In this document: piece after piece, positions 1-7,837 of the stretch
Layout of the letters: every line of letters begins with the position of its first letter
How positions within the stretch are numbered: the stretch's first letter is position 1
Assembly (NCBI GenBank): GCA_902766515.1
Contig: CACXEB010000193.1
Span: 1 to 13,237, forward strand
From: an uncultured Eubacteriales bacterium
Lineage (GTDB): Bacteria; Bacillota_A; Clostridia; Christensenellales; Aristaeellaceae
Direction: 5' to 3'
DNA length: 13,237 bases
Program-made: the position numbers and the translations under genes
The notes under the pieces: generated by a model
Seen by the model: only the letters and a program-made list of their open reading frames with translations
Database searches by the model: none
What the model was told of the DNA's origin: nothing

Positions 1-1038
1 ATGGCCCGGATCGCGTCGGACGTGCTCCGCGCGGACGGCAAGCGCATCCTGCAGTACGGCGCGACGGAGGGCTATCCGCCGTTCCTGGAGGTCCTGCGGG
101 ACTACGCGGGCGCGCATTTCGGCGTGGACATGGCGCAGAACGGCGTCCTCCCGACGACCGGCTCCACCCAGGGCATGCAGCTGCTCCTGTCGGCGCTGAT
201 CAACCCGGGGGACACGATCCTGGTGGAAAACCCGACCTTCCTGGGCAACATGCAGAGCATGCGCCTCTTCCGCGCCAGGGTGGTGCCGGTGGAGGTGGAC
301 CAGGACGGGATGGATACGGAGGACCTGGAGCGGAAGATCCGCGCCCACCATCCCAGGCTGATCTATGTCATCCCGACCTTCCAGAACCCGACGGGCTGTA
401 CGCTGAACCTGGAGCGGCGCAAAAAGATCGCCGCCCTGGCCGAACAGTACGGCGTGGTGGTGGCCGAGGACGATCCCTACCACGACCTGCGCTACCGGGG
501 CGAGGCACTGCCGACGATCAAGTCGTTTGACAAAGCCGGCTGGGTCGTCTTCCTCGGCAGCTTTTCCAAGGTCATTTCGCCGGGCCTGCGCGTGGGCTTC
601 CTGGCGGCGGAGCCGGGCATCCTGCGCAAGTGCGTGATCGCCAAGCAAGGGTCTGACCTGCATACCGCCCTGCTCAACCAGGCCATGTGCGCCGAGTATA
701 TCCGGCGCGGCCTCCTGGAGCCCCATATCCGGCAGATCTCGGCGGATTACGCGGTCCAGCTGGACACGATGCTCCGCGCGCTGGCGGGGATGCGGTCGAT
801 CACCAGCTACACGCAGCCGGAGGGCGGCCTCTTCATCTTCGCCCGGCTGCGGGAGGGCCTGGACGCCGCGGCGCTGCTGCCGCGGGCGGTCGAGCGCAAT
901 GTCGCCTACGTACCCGGCACGCATTTCTATCCGGACGGCGGGCACCTGAACACCTTCCGGCTGAACTTCTCCATGGCGGCGCCCCAGGACATCGAGCGCG
1001 GCATGGCGATGCTGGAAGAGACCTTCGCGAACGCATGA
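1..1038 (+). CDS. PLP-dependent class I/II aminotransferase (2-aminoadipate / MocR-like type), N-terminus outside window
   Basis: A fold-type I aminotransferase that moves an amino group between an amino acid and a 2-oxo acid using pyridoxal phosphate in the cytoplasm; the substrate cannot be read from sequence. Visible landmarks, numbered from the first base, are the LQYG.TEGY segment (17-25), NPTG (129-132), EDDPY (156-160) with the cofactor-contacting Asp and Tyr, SFSK with the Schiff-base lysine Lys190, and the carboxylate-binding arginine Arg320 in FRLNF. The 345 visible residues compare with about 390-400 for the family, and the usual N-terminal GGxP substrate region is absent. The ATG at base 1 is therefore almost certainly an internal methionine, with about 50 residues upstream of the window. 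The stop overlaps the next start as ATGA. Aromatic, branched-chain or 2-aminoadipate specificity are all possible. Confidence 0.93.
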   Translation: MARIASDVLRADGKRILQYGATEGYPPFLEVLRDYAGAHFGVDMAQNGVLPTTGSTQGMQLLLSALINPGDTILVENPTFLGNMQSMRLFRARVVPVEVDQDGMDTEDLERKIRAHHPRLIYVIPTFQNPTGCTLNLERRKKIAALAEQYGVVVAEDDPYHDLRYRGEALPTIKSFDKAGWVVFLGSFSKVISPGLRVGFLAAEPGILRKCVIAKQGSDLHTALLNQAMCAEYIRRGLLEPHIRQISADYAVQLDTMLRALAGMRSITSYTQPEGGLFIFARLREGLDAAALLPRAVERNVAYVPGTHFYPDGGHLNTFRLNFSMAAPQDIERGMAMLEETFANA

Positions 1039-1697
1039 CCGGCGAAAGCTACCTGACGCTGCTCCGGGCCGCGCAGGACGAATACGTGGTGCAGAAGAGC
1101 CGCTTCCTGTGCGACGCCGCGCCCTGCGAAACGGAGGAGGAGGCGCTGGCCTTCCTGCAGGACAAGCGGACGCGCTACCGCGACGCGACCCACCACTGCT
1201 ACGCGTATGTGATCGGCCGGAACGCCGGCATCATCCGCTACAGCGACGACGGGGAGCCGTCGGGCACGGCGGGCCTGCCGATGATGGAGGTCATCCGCCG
1301 GCGGGGCGTCGTCAATTGCTGCGTCGTGATCACCCGGTACTTCGGCGGCATCCTGCTGGGGGCGGGCGGGCTGGTGCGCGCCTACGCGCATTCGTGCGCA
1401 GCCGCCCTGGACGCGGCCGGCGTCGGCCTGATGGCCGAAACGGCGGAGGGTATCATGTCCGTGCCGTATGCGATCTGGGATACGGTACAGTATCATCTGA
1501 AACAGCTGCCCGTGCGCGTATTGGACACCGCGTTCGGCGCGGATGTGGAAGTCACGCTGGCGGTCCGGACCCGCGACCGGGACCGGGCGGAGCAGCGGCT
1601 GACGGAAGTGACGCACAGCCTGGCGCAGGTCGTCTGGCTGGGGGAAAGTTTTGAACCGTGGCCGGTGGACGGCCCGCAGGAGGAGGAACAGGAATGA
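1035..1697 (+). CDS. yigZ: YigZ/IMPACT-family protein (UPF0029 plus DUF1949)
   Basis: A 220-residue cytosolic protein of the YigZ/YvyE family, homologous to the N-terminal part of eukaryotic IMPACT. The biochemical role in bacteria is not settled; the fold suggests nucleic-acid or translation-factor binding. The N-terminal UPF0029 domain spans about 15-125 and carries the family signatures KSRF (21-24), ATHHCYAY (51-58), DDGEPSGTAG (71-80) and TRYFGGILLGAGGLVRAY (100-117). The ferredoxin-like DUF1949 domain follows at about 138-200. The length is typical. The start is the ATG inside the aminotransferase stop (ATGA), with only a weak GGAAGAG upstream (1013-1019), so translation probably depends on the preceding gene. 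The acidic C-terminal tail (EEEQE) is encoded by the purine run that doubles as the ribosome binding site of pepF. Confidence 0.95.
   Translation: MTGESYLTLLRAAQDEYVVQKSRFLCDAAPCETEEEALAFLQDKRTRYRDATHHCYAYVIGRNAGIIRYSDDGEPSGTAGLPMMEVIRRRGVVNCCVVITRYFGGILLGAGGLVRAYAHSCAAALDAAGVGLMAETAEGIMSVPYAIWDTVQYHLKQLPVRVLDTAFGADVEVTLAVRTRDRDRAEQRLTEVTHSLAQVVWLGESFEPWPVDGPQEEEQE
1678..1687 (+). promoter_or_regulatory. Strong ribosome binding site for pepF
   Basis: AGGAGGAGGA lies 6 bases before the pepF ATG at 1694 and within the last codons of yigZ. It fixes 1694 as the start in preference to the in-frame upstream ATG at 1658, which has no such site and would add 12 residues not expected in the family. 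Confidence 0.8.
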
Positions 1698-3481
1698 GCC
1701 GGGAACTCAAACACCGCAGTGAAATGGATCCTGCTTATCAGTGGCAGCTCAGCGATATCTTTGCCACGCCGGAAGCATTTGAGCAGGAAATCGACGCCGT
1801 CTCCGCGCTGGCCGGGCCGGTCAGCGCCGGCCGGGGCCATGTGGCGGAGGATCCGAAAGCGGCGGTCCGGATGTATTTTTCCGTCATGCAGCGGCTGGAA
1901 AAGCTGTTCGGCTACGCGATGATGCATCATGACAGCGACGGCAGCGACGGCACGTATACCGCCTGGCTTTCCCGGGTGCAGAGCCTCGCGGTCAGCCTGG
2001 AAACGGCAGGCTCCTACCTGACGCCGGAACTGCTGGCCATGCCGGAGGAAGCGCTGCGGGCGCTGATGGACGACCCGGATTTCCGGGACTACAGCGTGTT
2101 CATCAGCGAGGTCCTGCGCAACCGGGCGCATACCCTGCCCGCGGAGCAGGAGCAGCTGCTGGCGCGGCTGTCGGACAGCCTGCGGACGCCGCACGACGCG
2201 TTCAGCATGCTGTCGGACGTTGAGCTTCCCATGCCCGAGGTGCCGGACGGAGAAGGCGGGACGACGCGCCTGAGCCACGGCAAGTACCAGTCGCTGATCC
2301 GCAGCCGGGACCGCGTGGTGCGCAAGGCCGCGTTCGAGGGCATGATGGGCGCCTACAGCGCCTTCGGCGGGACCGTCGCCGCGCTGTACAGCGGCTCGGT
2401 GCGCCGGCATGTGGCGGAGGCGGAGCTCCGGCATTACCCGAGCGCCCTCCAGTCCGCGCTTGAGCCGGACCAGGTGCCGGTGAGCGTGTACGAAAACCTG
2501 CTGAACGAGGTGGACCAGGCGCTGCCGACCCTGAACCGGTATCTCGGCCTGCGCAAACGGCTGCTCGGCGTGGACGAGCTGCACCTGTACGATCTTTATG
2601 TGCCGCTGATCGGCAGCGTCGATTTTCCGCTGACCTATCCGCAGGCCTGCGATCTGGTGCTGGAGGCCCTGAAGCCGCTGGGGGACGAGTACGCCTCCGT
2701 CCTGCGCCGCGCCTTCAGCGAGCGCTGGATCGACGTGTACGAAAACAAGGCCAAGCGCTCCGGCGCGTACAGCAACGCGGTGTACGGCGTCCATCCGTAT
2801 ATCCTGCTCAACTTTGAAAGCAACCTGGACGCCGCGTCGACCCTCGCGCACGAGCTGGGCCATACCATGCACTCCTACTTCAGCAACCGGACGCAGCCGT
2901 ATCCGAAGGCCGATTACTCCCTGTTCGTGGCGGAGGTGGCCTCTACCTGCAACGAGGTGCTGATGAACCGTTACCTGCAGGACCGCTACCGCGATCAGCC
3001 GGACATGATCAGGTACCTGCTGATCGACCTGCTCGAATCCTTCCGGACCACCGTGGTGCGGCAGACCATGTTCGCGGCCTTTGAGAAGATCAGCCACGAG
3101 ATGGCGGAGCGCGGCGAGCCCCTGACCAGGGAATCGCTGAGCGAGCAGTACCTGGAGCTCAACCGGCATTACTACGGGGCTTCCTGCGCCGTGGACGCGG
3201 ACATTGCCTCGGAGTGGATGCGGATCCCGCATTTCTACCGGGACTTCTATGTATACAAATACGCGACCAGCTTCTCCGCCGCGGTCACGATCGCGGACCG
3301 GATCCTGACGGAGGGCGCGCCGGCGGTCAGGGATCACCTGAACTTCCTGTCCCTGGGCGGCAGCGTGCCGCCGATCGACGCGCTGAAGACGGACGGGGTG
3401 GATATGTCCGGGCCTGCGCCGGTCCGTCGGGCGATGCAGGTCTTCGCGGAGACGGTAGACCGGCTTGAACAACTGCTGTAA
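1694..3481 (+). CDS. pepF: Oligoendopeptidase F (M3B zinc metallopeptidase)
   Basis: A 595-residue cytosolic zinc endopeptidase that cleaves short peptides, typically after their uptake or during protein turnover. The start at 1694 has a strong AGGAGG site, and the protein opens with the family pattern of a W.LSDIF-like segment (residues about 16-22). The zinc site is HELGH (386-390), with His386 and His390 as ligands and Glu387 as catalytic base; Glu414 in FVAEVAS is the likely third ligand, 28 residues on, as in M3 enzymes. The HFYRDFYVYKYATS-like block near residues 514-527 carries the His/Tyr residues that bind substrate in this family. No signal peptide or membrane segment is seen. The length matches the usual 600 or so residues. 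The gene overlaps yigZ by ATGA and is followed 14 bases later by ftsK. Confidence 0.96.
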   Translation: MSRELKHRSEMDPAYQWQLSDIFATPEAFEQEIDAVSALAGPVSAGRGHVAEDPKAAVRMYFSVMQRLEKLFGYAMMHHDSDGSDGTYTAWLSRVQSLAVSLETAGSYLTPELLAMPEEALRALMDDPDFRDYSVFISEVLRNRAHTLPAEQEQLLARLSDSLRTPHDAFSMLSDVELPMPEVPDGEGGTTRLSHGKYQSLIRSRDRVVRKAAFEGMMGAYSAFGGTVAALYSGSVRRHVAEAELRHYPSALQSALEPDQVPVSVYENLLNEVDQALPTLNRYLGLRKRLLGVDELHLYDLYVPLIGSVDFPLTYPQACDLVLEALKPLGDEYASVLRRAFSERWIDVYENKAKRSGAYSNAVYGVHPYILLNFESNLDAASTLAHELGHTMHSYFSNRTQPYPKADYSLFVAEVASTCNEVLMNRYLQDRYRDQPDMIRYLLIDLLESFRTTVVRQTMFAAFEKISHEMAERGEPLTRESLSEQYLELNRHYYGASCAVDADIASEWMRIPHFYRDFYVYKYATSFSAAVTIADRILTEGAPAVRDHLNFLSLGGSVPPIDALKTDGVDMSGPAPVRRAMQVFAETVDRLEQLL

Positions 3482-3495
3482 GCTTTGGTGAGGAA

Positions 3496-6400
3496 ATGTC
3501 GACAAAACAGGCAAAAACACAAAGCGCCGTCAGGCACCTGCGCTCCAGCGCGCCGGGGCTGACGGCGCGGTACATCATCGGGGTGCTGCTGACCGCCCTG
3601 GGCACGGCGTGCGTCCTGAGCCTGGCGGCCGCCGGCGGCAGCTATGTCATGACGGAGCTGCGCAAGTACCTGGCGGGCGTCGCGGGCGTGGGCCCGCTCA
3701 GCGTGCCGCTGCCCTTCCTGCTGGTCTGGATCGGCGCGGCGCTGATCGTCAGCTGCTATCACAGGGTGTCCTTCCGCACCCCGCTGTTCGCGCTGCTCCT
3801 GTATATCTGCGTCCTGAGCCTGGTCACCTGCGTGACGCGGGTCAACGTCCAGAACGCGCCCTACCTGATGAACTATATCCCGCAATACAACGAGCGGTAC
3901 TACAGCACGAGCTTTTACAGCGGTTCGCAGCTGCTCGGGTACGGACAGCGGCTTTTCAACTGGGGCTACAGCGGGAACGCCCAGGGCGCGGGCGGCACGC
4001 TGTCGCTGGTATTCGCGTATCCGGCCTACCGGCTGTTCGGGCCGGTGGGCGGCGCGGTCAGCGTGGTGGTGCTGGGCATCGCGTTCCTCATCCTGCTGTT
4101 CGGCATCCGGCTGACCGCGATCATCCGCTGGTGGTCCGATTTCCTGGAGCGGCAGCGCCAGAAGCGCGGACAGCGGACGGAGCCGGTGCGGCAGCAGCCG
4201 CCCGAACCGGTAGCGTCCGCCATCCCGCAGCAGCAGCCGGTCTACAATAATCCCTATACGAACGTCCGCTGGATCTACGATGAAACGCCGGCAGCGCCCG
4301 CGCAGCCCATGGCGCAGGACTTCATGCGCCCCGGCCAGGAAGCGCCGGCGTACGCGCAGCCTGCAGCGACGGGGCCCTTCATGCCGGTCAACACGCAGAA
4401 CGAGCTGTACCAGGAGCCGTTCGTGCTCCATCCGGACGGCGCCTATGACGCGATGGACGACGATCTGCCCCCGCAGGCGCAGGACATGACCGGACCGGAA
4501 ACGGATCCGGCCGGCGAGGATCCCGTGGGGAATCCCGCGGACCCGTTCCGGCCGCCCGTGCGGCTGGAGGCGGCCGACACCGGCAGGCCGCGGGACACCG
4601 ATGCGCCGTTCATGCCGGCGCCCGCCCGAACTGAACCCGTCCGGCCGGCAGCAGAACGTCCTGAACCCGTCCAGCCGGCGCCTGAGGAAACGGAAACCTT
4701 TGAACCGGATGACATCGTGCCCGAAGTCTTCGAGCCGGTCCGGCCGGCCGAACCCCGGCCCGCCGCGGCATCCCGGAAGGCGGAGAAGCCGGCGGAACGG
4801 AAACCGGCCGCCCGGCCGGCGCCCGACACGCAGCCGCCCGCCGCGGACATCCCTGAGGAAGCGCCGGACACTGCGCCGGAGGAAGCCGGGGACGATGACG
4901 ACCAGCTGTCCGAGTGGCAGAAGAAGCTCCGGGACGTGCAGCGCAGCCTGAACCGGACCCGGCAGAACCGCCGGCAGCTGACGGCGCAGCCCGAGCCGGT
5001 GCATACCGATCCGGTGGACCTGCCGAAGCTCGATCATGTGCCGGTGAATCCGTCCGCGGGCAGGCCGTCCGCGGGCAGGCCGGCCGCGGCGGACGCGCTG
5101 GACAACCGGCCGAAGATGCCGGACCCGCCGGTCAAACGGGTGCAGAACGCCCCGTATACGCCGCCGCCCATGAGCTTCCTGGCCCTGCCGAAAGCGGTCG
5201 ATCCGTCCGAGTCCGTCCTGGAGGACCAGCGCCGGGCCCAGCAGATCGAGCGGACGCTCAAAACCTTCAATATCGACAGCCAGGTCCGTGAAATCACGCA
5301 CGGGCCGGCCATCACCCGCTTCGCGCTGAAGATCGCCGAAGGCGTCAAGGTCAAGCAGGTCTCCGGCGTGCTGGACAACATCATGCTGGAGATGGGCTCC
5401 GACCGCATCCGCATCGAGACCCCGATCCCCGGGACCTCCTATATCGGCATCGAGGTGCCGAACAGCAAGGTCGGCGCCGTCACCCTGCGGGAAGTGCTGG
5501 ACAGCCCCGAGATGCGCAACGCCCAGGGCCCGCTGATCGTGGCGCTGGGCAAGGACATCGCCGGCACGCCGATCATCGGCAACCTGGCGCGCATGCCCCA
5601 CTTGCTGATCGCCGGCGCTACGGGCAGCGGTAAATCCGTGTGCATCAACTCCATCGTGTGCAGCCTGCTCTACCGGGCGACGCCCAAGGAGGTCCGGCTG
5701 ATCATGGTCGACCCCAAGCAGGTGGAGCTTCAGGTGTACAACGGCATCCCGCACCTGCTGATCCCGGTCGTGTGCGATCCCAAGAAGGCCGCCGCGGCGC
5801 TCAACTGGGCGGTCAACGAGATGATGGACCGGTATGTCCGGTTCTCCAAGGAGAGCGTCCGGTCGCTGGAGGGCTTCAACAAGAAGATGACCAATCCGGA
5901 CGACCGGCTGCCGAACATCGTGATCATCATCGACGAAATGGCGGACCTGATGGAGGTCTGCCGCAAGGACGTGGAAGAAAGCATCCGCCGCCTGGCGGCG
6001 CTGGCGCGCGCGGCCGGCATCTACATGGTGCTCGCGACGCAGCGTCCCTCGGTCGACGTCATCACCGGCGTCGTCAAGAACAACATCCCCAGCCGCATCG
6101 CCTTCACGGTGTCCAGCGGCACGGACAGCCGGACGATCATCGACTCCTACGGCGCCGAAAAGCTGATGGGCCGCGGCGACATGCTCTACGTGCCGTCCGG
6201 CGCGACCAAGCCGCTGCGCGTGCAGGGCTGCTTTGTCAGCGACGACGAGGTGGCCCGGATCACCGAGAACATCCAGGCCAGGTACCAGCCGGACTACAAC
6301 GCGAGCATGCAGGACGTGCTGGAGAAGCCGCCGGAAGACAGCGGCATGTCGGACGACGACGCGCCGGAGGAGACGACGGCGGACGTGCGCGAAAAGGAGT

Positions 6401-6651
6401 ACGCCGACCTGCTGAAGGAGGCGATCCGCATCGCCGTGCACGACGGGCAGACGTCCATCAGCATGCTGCAGCGCACGCTGCGCATCGGCTACGCCCGCGC
6501 GGGCAGGATCATCGACGAGATGACCAAGCGCGGCATCATCTCCACGGCGGAGGGCAGCAAGCCCCGCAAGACGATCATCAGCCGGGAGGAGTACCTGCAG
6601 ATGATGAGCGACGACCTGCTCGGCGGCGCCGGCGAAGACACGGAAGACTGA
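3496..6651 (+). CDS. ftsK: FtsK/SpoIIIE-type DNA translocase with long linker
   Basis: A 1051-residue membrane-anchored, ATP-driven DNA pump that clears or moves chromosomal DNA through the division septum; in spore formers the same family acts as SpoIIIE. Hydrophobic segments at about 25-47, 70-88, 95-113, 165-180 and 184-204 form the N-terminal anchor. Residues about 218-553 are a disordered-looking Pro/Glu/Arg/Ala-rich linker with internal repeats. The motor starts near 554 and has Walker A GATGSGKS (707-714, Lys713) and Walker B IIIDE (810-814). The C-terminal gamma winged helix (about 966-1035) has the LQR..RIGY.RA..IID.M pattern that reads orientation sequences on DNA. SpoIIIE-type proteins are often near 800 residues, and the excess here is in the linker. 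The start has a modest GGTGAGG site (3487-3493). FtsK versus SpoIIIE cannot be decided here. Confidence 0.96.
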   Translation: MSTKQAKTQSAVRHLRSSAPGLTARYIIGVLLTALGTACVLSLAAAGGSYVMTELRKYLAGVAGVGPLSVPLPFLLVWIGAALIVSCYHRVSFRTPLFALLLYICVLSLVTCVTRVNVQNAPYLMNYIPQYNERYYSTSFYSGSQLLGYGQRLFNWGYSGNAQGAGGTLSLVFAYPAYRLFGPVGGAVSVVVLGIAFLILLFGIRLTAIIRWWSDFLERQRQKRGQRTEPVRQQPPEPVASAIPQQQPVYNNPYTNVRWIYDETPAAPAQPMAQDFMRPGQEAPAYAQPAATGPFMPVNTQNELYQEPFVLHPDGAYDAMDDDLPPQAQDMTGPETDPAGEDPVGNPADPFRPPVRLEAADTGRPRDTDAPFMPAPARTEPVRPAAERPEPVQPAPEETETFEPDDIVPEVFEPVRPAEPRPAAASRKAEKPAERKPAARPAPDTQPPAADIPEEAPDTAPEEAGDDDDQLSEWQKKLRDVQRSLNRTRQNRRQLTAQPEPVHTDPVDLPKLDHVPVNPSAGRPSAGRPAAADALDNRPKMPDPPVKRVQNAPYTPPPMSFLALPKAVDPSESVLEDQRRAQQIERTLKTFNIDSQVREITHGPAITRFALKIAEGVKVKQVSGVLDNIMLEMGSDRIRIETPIPGTSYIGIEVPNSKVGAVTLREVLDSPEMRNAQGPLIVALGKDIAGTPIIGNLARMPHLLIAGATGSGKSVCINSIVCSLLYRATPKEVRLIMVDPKQVELQVYNGIPHLLIPVVCDPKKAAAALNWAVNEMMDRYVRFSKESVRSLEGFNKKMTNPDDRLPNIVIIIDEMADLMEVCRKDVEESIRRLAALARAAGIYMVLATQRPSVDVITGVVKNNIPSRIAFTVSSGTDSRTIIDSYGAEKLMGRGDMLYVPSGATKPLRVQGCFVSDDEVARITENIQARYQPDYNASMQDVLEKPPEDSGMSDDDAPEETTADVREKEYADLLKEAIRIAVHDGQTSISMLQRTLRIGYARAGRIIDEMTKRGIISTAEGSKPRKTIISREEYLQMMSDDLLGGAGEDTED
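4631..4679 (+). repeat. Imperfect direct repeat inside the ftsK linker
   Basis: The 19-base unit at 4631-4649 (ctgaacccgtccggccggc) recurs at 4661-4679 with one mismatch. The period is exactly 30 bases (10 codons), so the reading frame is kept. It encodes repeated EPV(R/Q)PA motifs, consistent with linker growth by in-frame duplication. Confidence 0.75.
5053..5082 (+). repeat. Perfect 15-base tandem duplication inside the ftsK linker
   Basis: tccgcgggcaggccg occurs twice back to back (5053-5067 and 5068-5082), encoding SAGRP-SAGRP. It sits near the C-terminal end of the disordered linker and does not disturb the frame. The exact identity suggests a recent duplication or a slippage-prone tract. 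Confidence 0.85.
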
Positions 6652-6670
6652 ACCCTGGAGGGAAAACGGC

Positions 6671-7825
6671 ATGTCTGAATTTGACACCCTCCGTTCCCGG
6701 ACTTTCTCCTGCCCGGCATGCGGGGGCAGGATGGTTTTTTCCCCGGAGCACCAGCAGCTGAGATGCCCCTATTGCGGCACGCTCAAGCCGTTCCAGGTGC
6801 TCCGGGAAACCCCGTATGAATATGATATCCGCTTCGCCCCGCCGGCGGAGGACCTGGCCTGGGGCGATACGGTCCGCGTGGCGCGCTGCGATGGCTGCGG
6901 CGCGGAAATGGTCCTGACGGGCGAGACAGCGGCCGGTGCCTGCCCCTTCTGCGGGGCGGGCACTATGCGGGCGGCGGAGGCCAAGGCGGGCATCGCGCCC
7001 GAACTGATGGTCCCGTTCCAGCTCACCCAGGATCAGGCGGCGGATGTTTTCCACCGCTGGATGAGGCCCAGAATCTTCGCGCCGCTGTCCGCCCGCCGGC
7101 CGGCGGCGCAGGGCAGTATCACCGGCGTCTACCTGCCGTTCTGGGCCTATGACGACCAGGCGACCGGCGAGTACCTGGGTCAGGCGGGCAAGTATTACAC
7201 CCTGAAGGTGCCCGCGGCGGAGACCGGCCCGGACGGCCGGGAGCCGCAGGAAGCGCGGGAGGAGCAGCGAACCCACTGGAAACAGGTTTCCGGCACCGTG
7301 CGGTCGTTTTTTGACGATCTCATGATCCCCGGCAGCGGGCGGCTGCCCGCGAACCTGGTCAGCAGCGTGCTGCCCTACCAGCTGTCCCGCCGGGTGCGGT
7401 ACGCGCCGGAATACATCGCCGGCTTCCCGACGGAAAAGCCGACGGTTGACGTCCAGGGCGGCTGGGAACAGGCCCGGCAGCAGGTGGACCCGCGCCTGGC
7501 GGAGCTGGCACGGCGGGACATCCTGTCCTCCGCGGACGAGGCGAAGGTGACAAGCGTCATGACGACCCACGAGAGCGTCCGGTACAAGCTGGTGCTCCTG
7601 CCGATGTACCTGTGCGCGTTCCGCTACCGGAAAAAGACGTATCACGTGCTGGTCAACGGCCAGAACGGCCGGATCGGCGGCCGGGTACCGGTGAGCCTCC
7701 TGCGCGCGGCCGTCGCTGCGCTGGCCGGCCTGGCCGCGCTGGCCGGGTTGGGCTGGCTGTTCATGCACAACGGCGGACAGTACCTGTTCTATGATTCCGG
7801 GCGCATGCTCCACGCGCTGCTTTGA
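6671..7825 (+). CDS. Uncharacterised double zinc-ribbon protein with C-terminal membrane segment
   Basis: A 384-residue protein of unknown function, of the type often labelled 'TFIIB-type zinc ribbon-containing protein' in Bacillota. Two zinc ribbons are visible: CxxC pairs at Cys14/Cys17 with Cys32/Cys35, and Cys73/Cys76 with Cys91/Cys94. A middle region (about 105-335) holds the block YLPFWAYDD (about 156-164) and a later VLLPMYLCAFRYRKKTYHVLVNGQ-like part that probably forms a beta-rich domain. A hydrophobic helix at about 343-364 followed by about 20 residues suggests a tail anchor, which would leave the zinc ribbons in the cytoplasm. No helicase or nuclease motifs are present, so a PriA-like label would be wrong. 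The start is supported by GGAGGG at 6657-6662. It lies 19 bases after ftsK and 12 before polA, so it is probably co-transcribed with them. Confidence 0.88.
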   Translation: MSEFDTLRSRTFSCPACGGRMVFSPEHQQLRCPYCGTLKPFQVLRETPYEYDIRFAPPAEDLAWGDTVRVARCDGCGAEMVLTGETAAGACPFCGAGTMRAAEAKAGIAPELMVPFQLTQDQAADVFHRWMRPRIFAPLSARRPAAQGSITGVYLPFWAYDDQATGEYLGQAGKYYTLKVPAAETGPDGREPQEAREEQRTHWKQVSGTVRSFFDDLMIPGSGRLPANLVSSVLPYQLSRRVRYAPEYIAGFPTEKPTVDVQGGWEQARQQVDPRLAELARRDILSSADEAKVTSVMTTHESVRYKLVLLPMYLCAFRYRKKTYHVLVNGQNGRIGGRVPVSLLRAAVAALAGLAALAGLGWLFMHNGGQYLFYDSGRMLHALL

Positions 7826-7832
7826 AAGGAGA
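7825..7832 (+). promoter_or_regulatory. Ribosome binding site for polA
   Basis: AAAGGAGA overlaps the end of the preceding gene and lies 5 bases before the ATG at 7838, fixing the polA start. The protein then begins with the expected LFLMVDGNSL segment of the 5'-nuclease domain. Confidence 0.8.
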
Positions 7833-7837
7833 TTCGT

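Noticed and set aside
1..1038. Treating the ATG at base 1 as the true aminotransferase start
   Set aside because: The protein would lack about 50 conserved N-terminal residues, and the frame is open right at the window edge. It is better read as truncated by the window.
3334..6687. Very long antisense open frame (1117 codons) opposite ftsK, with further long ones opposite pepF, polA and the aminotransferase region
   Set aside because: High G+C with GC-rich third positions removes stop codons from the opposite strand. The translations are Arg/His/Val/Leu-rich, show no recognisable domain, and the sense strand holds unmistakable genes.
6671..7825. Naming the zinc-ribbon protein a PriA-like helicase, as is sometimes done
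   Set aside because: No Walker A or B, DEAD or other helicase motif is present; only the CxxC pairs resemble PriA's zinc-binding segment.
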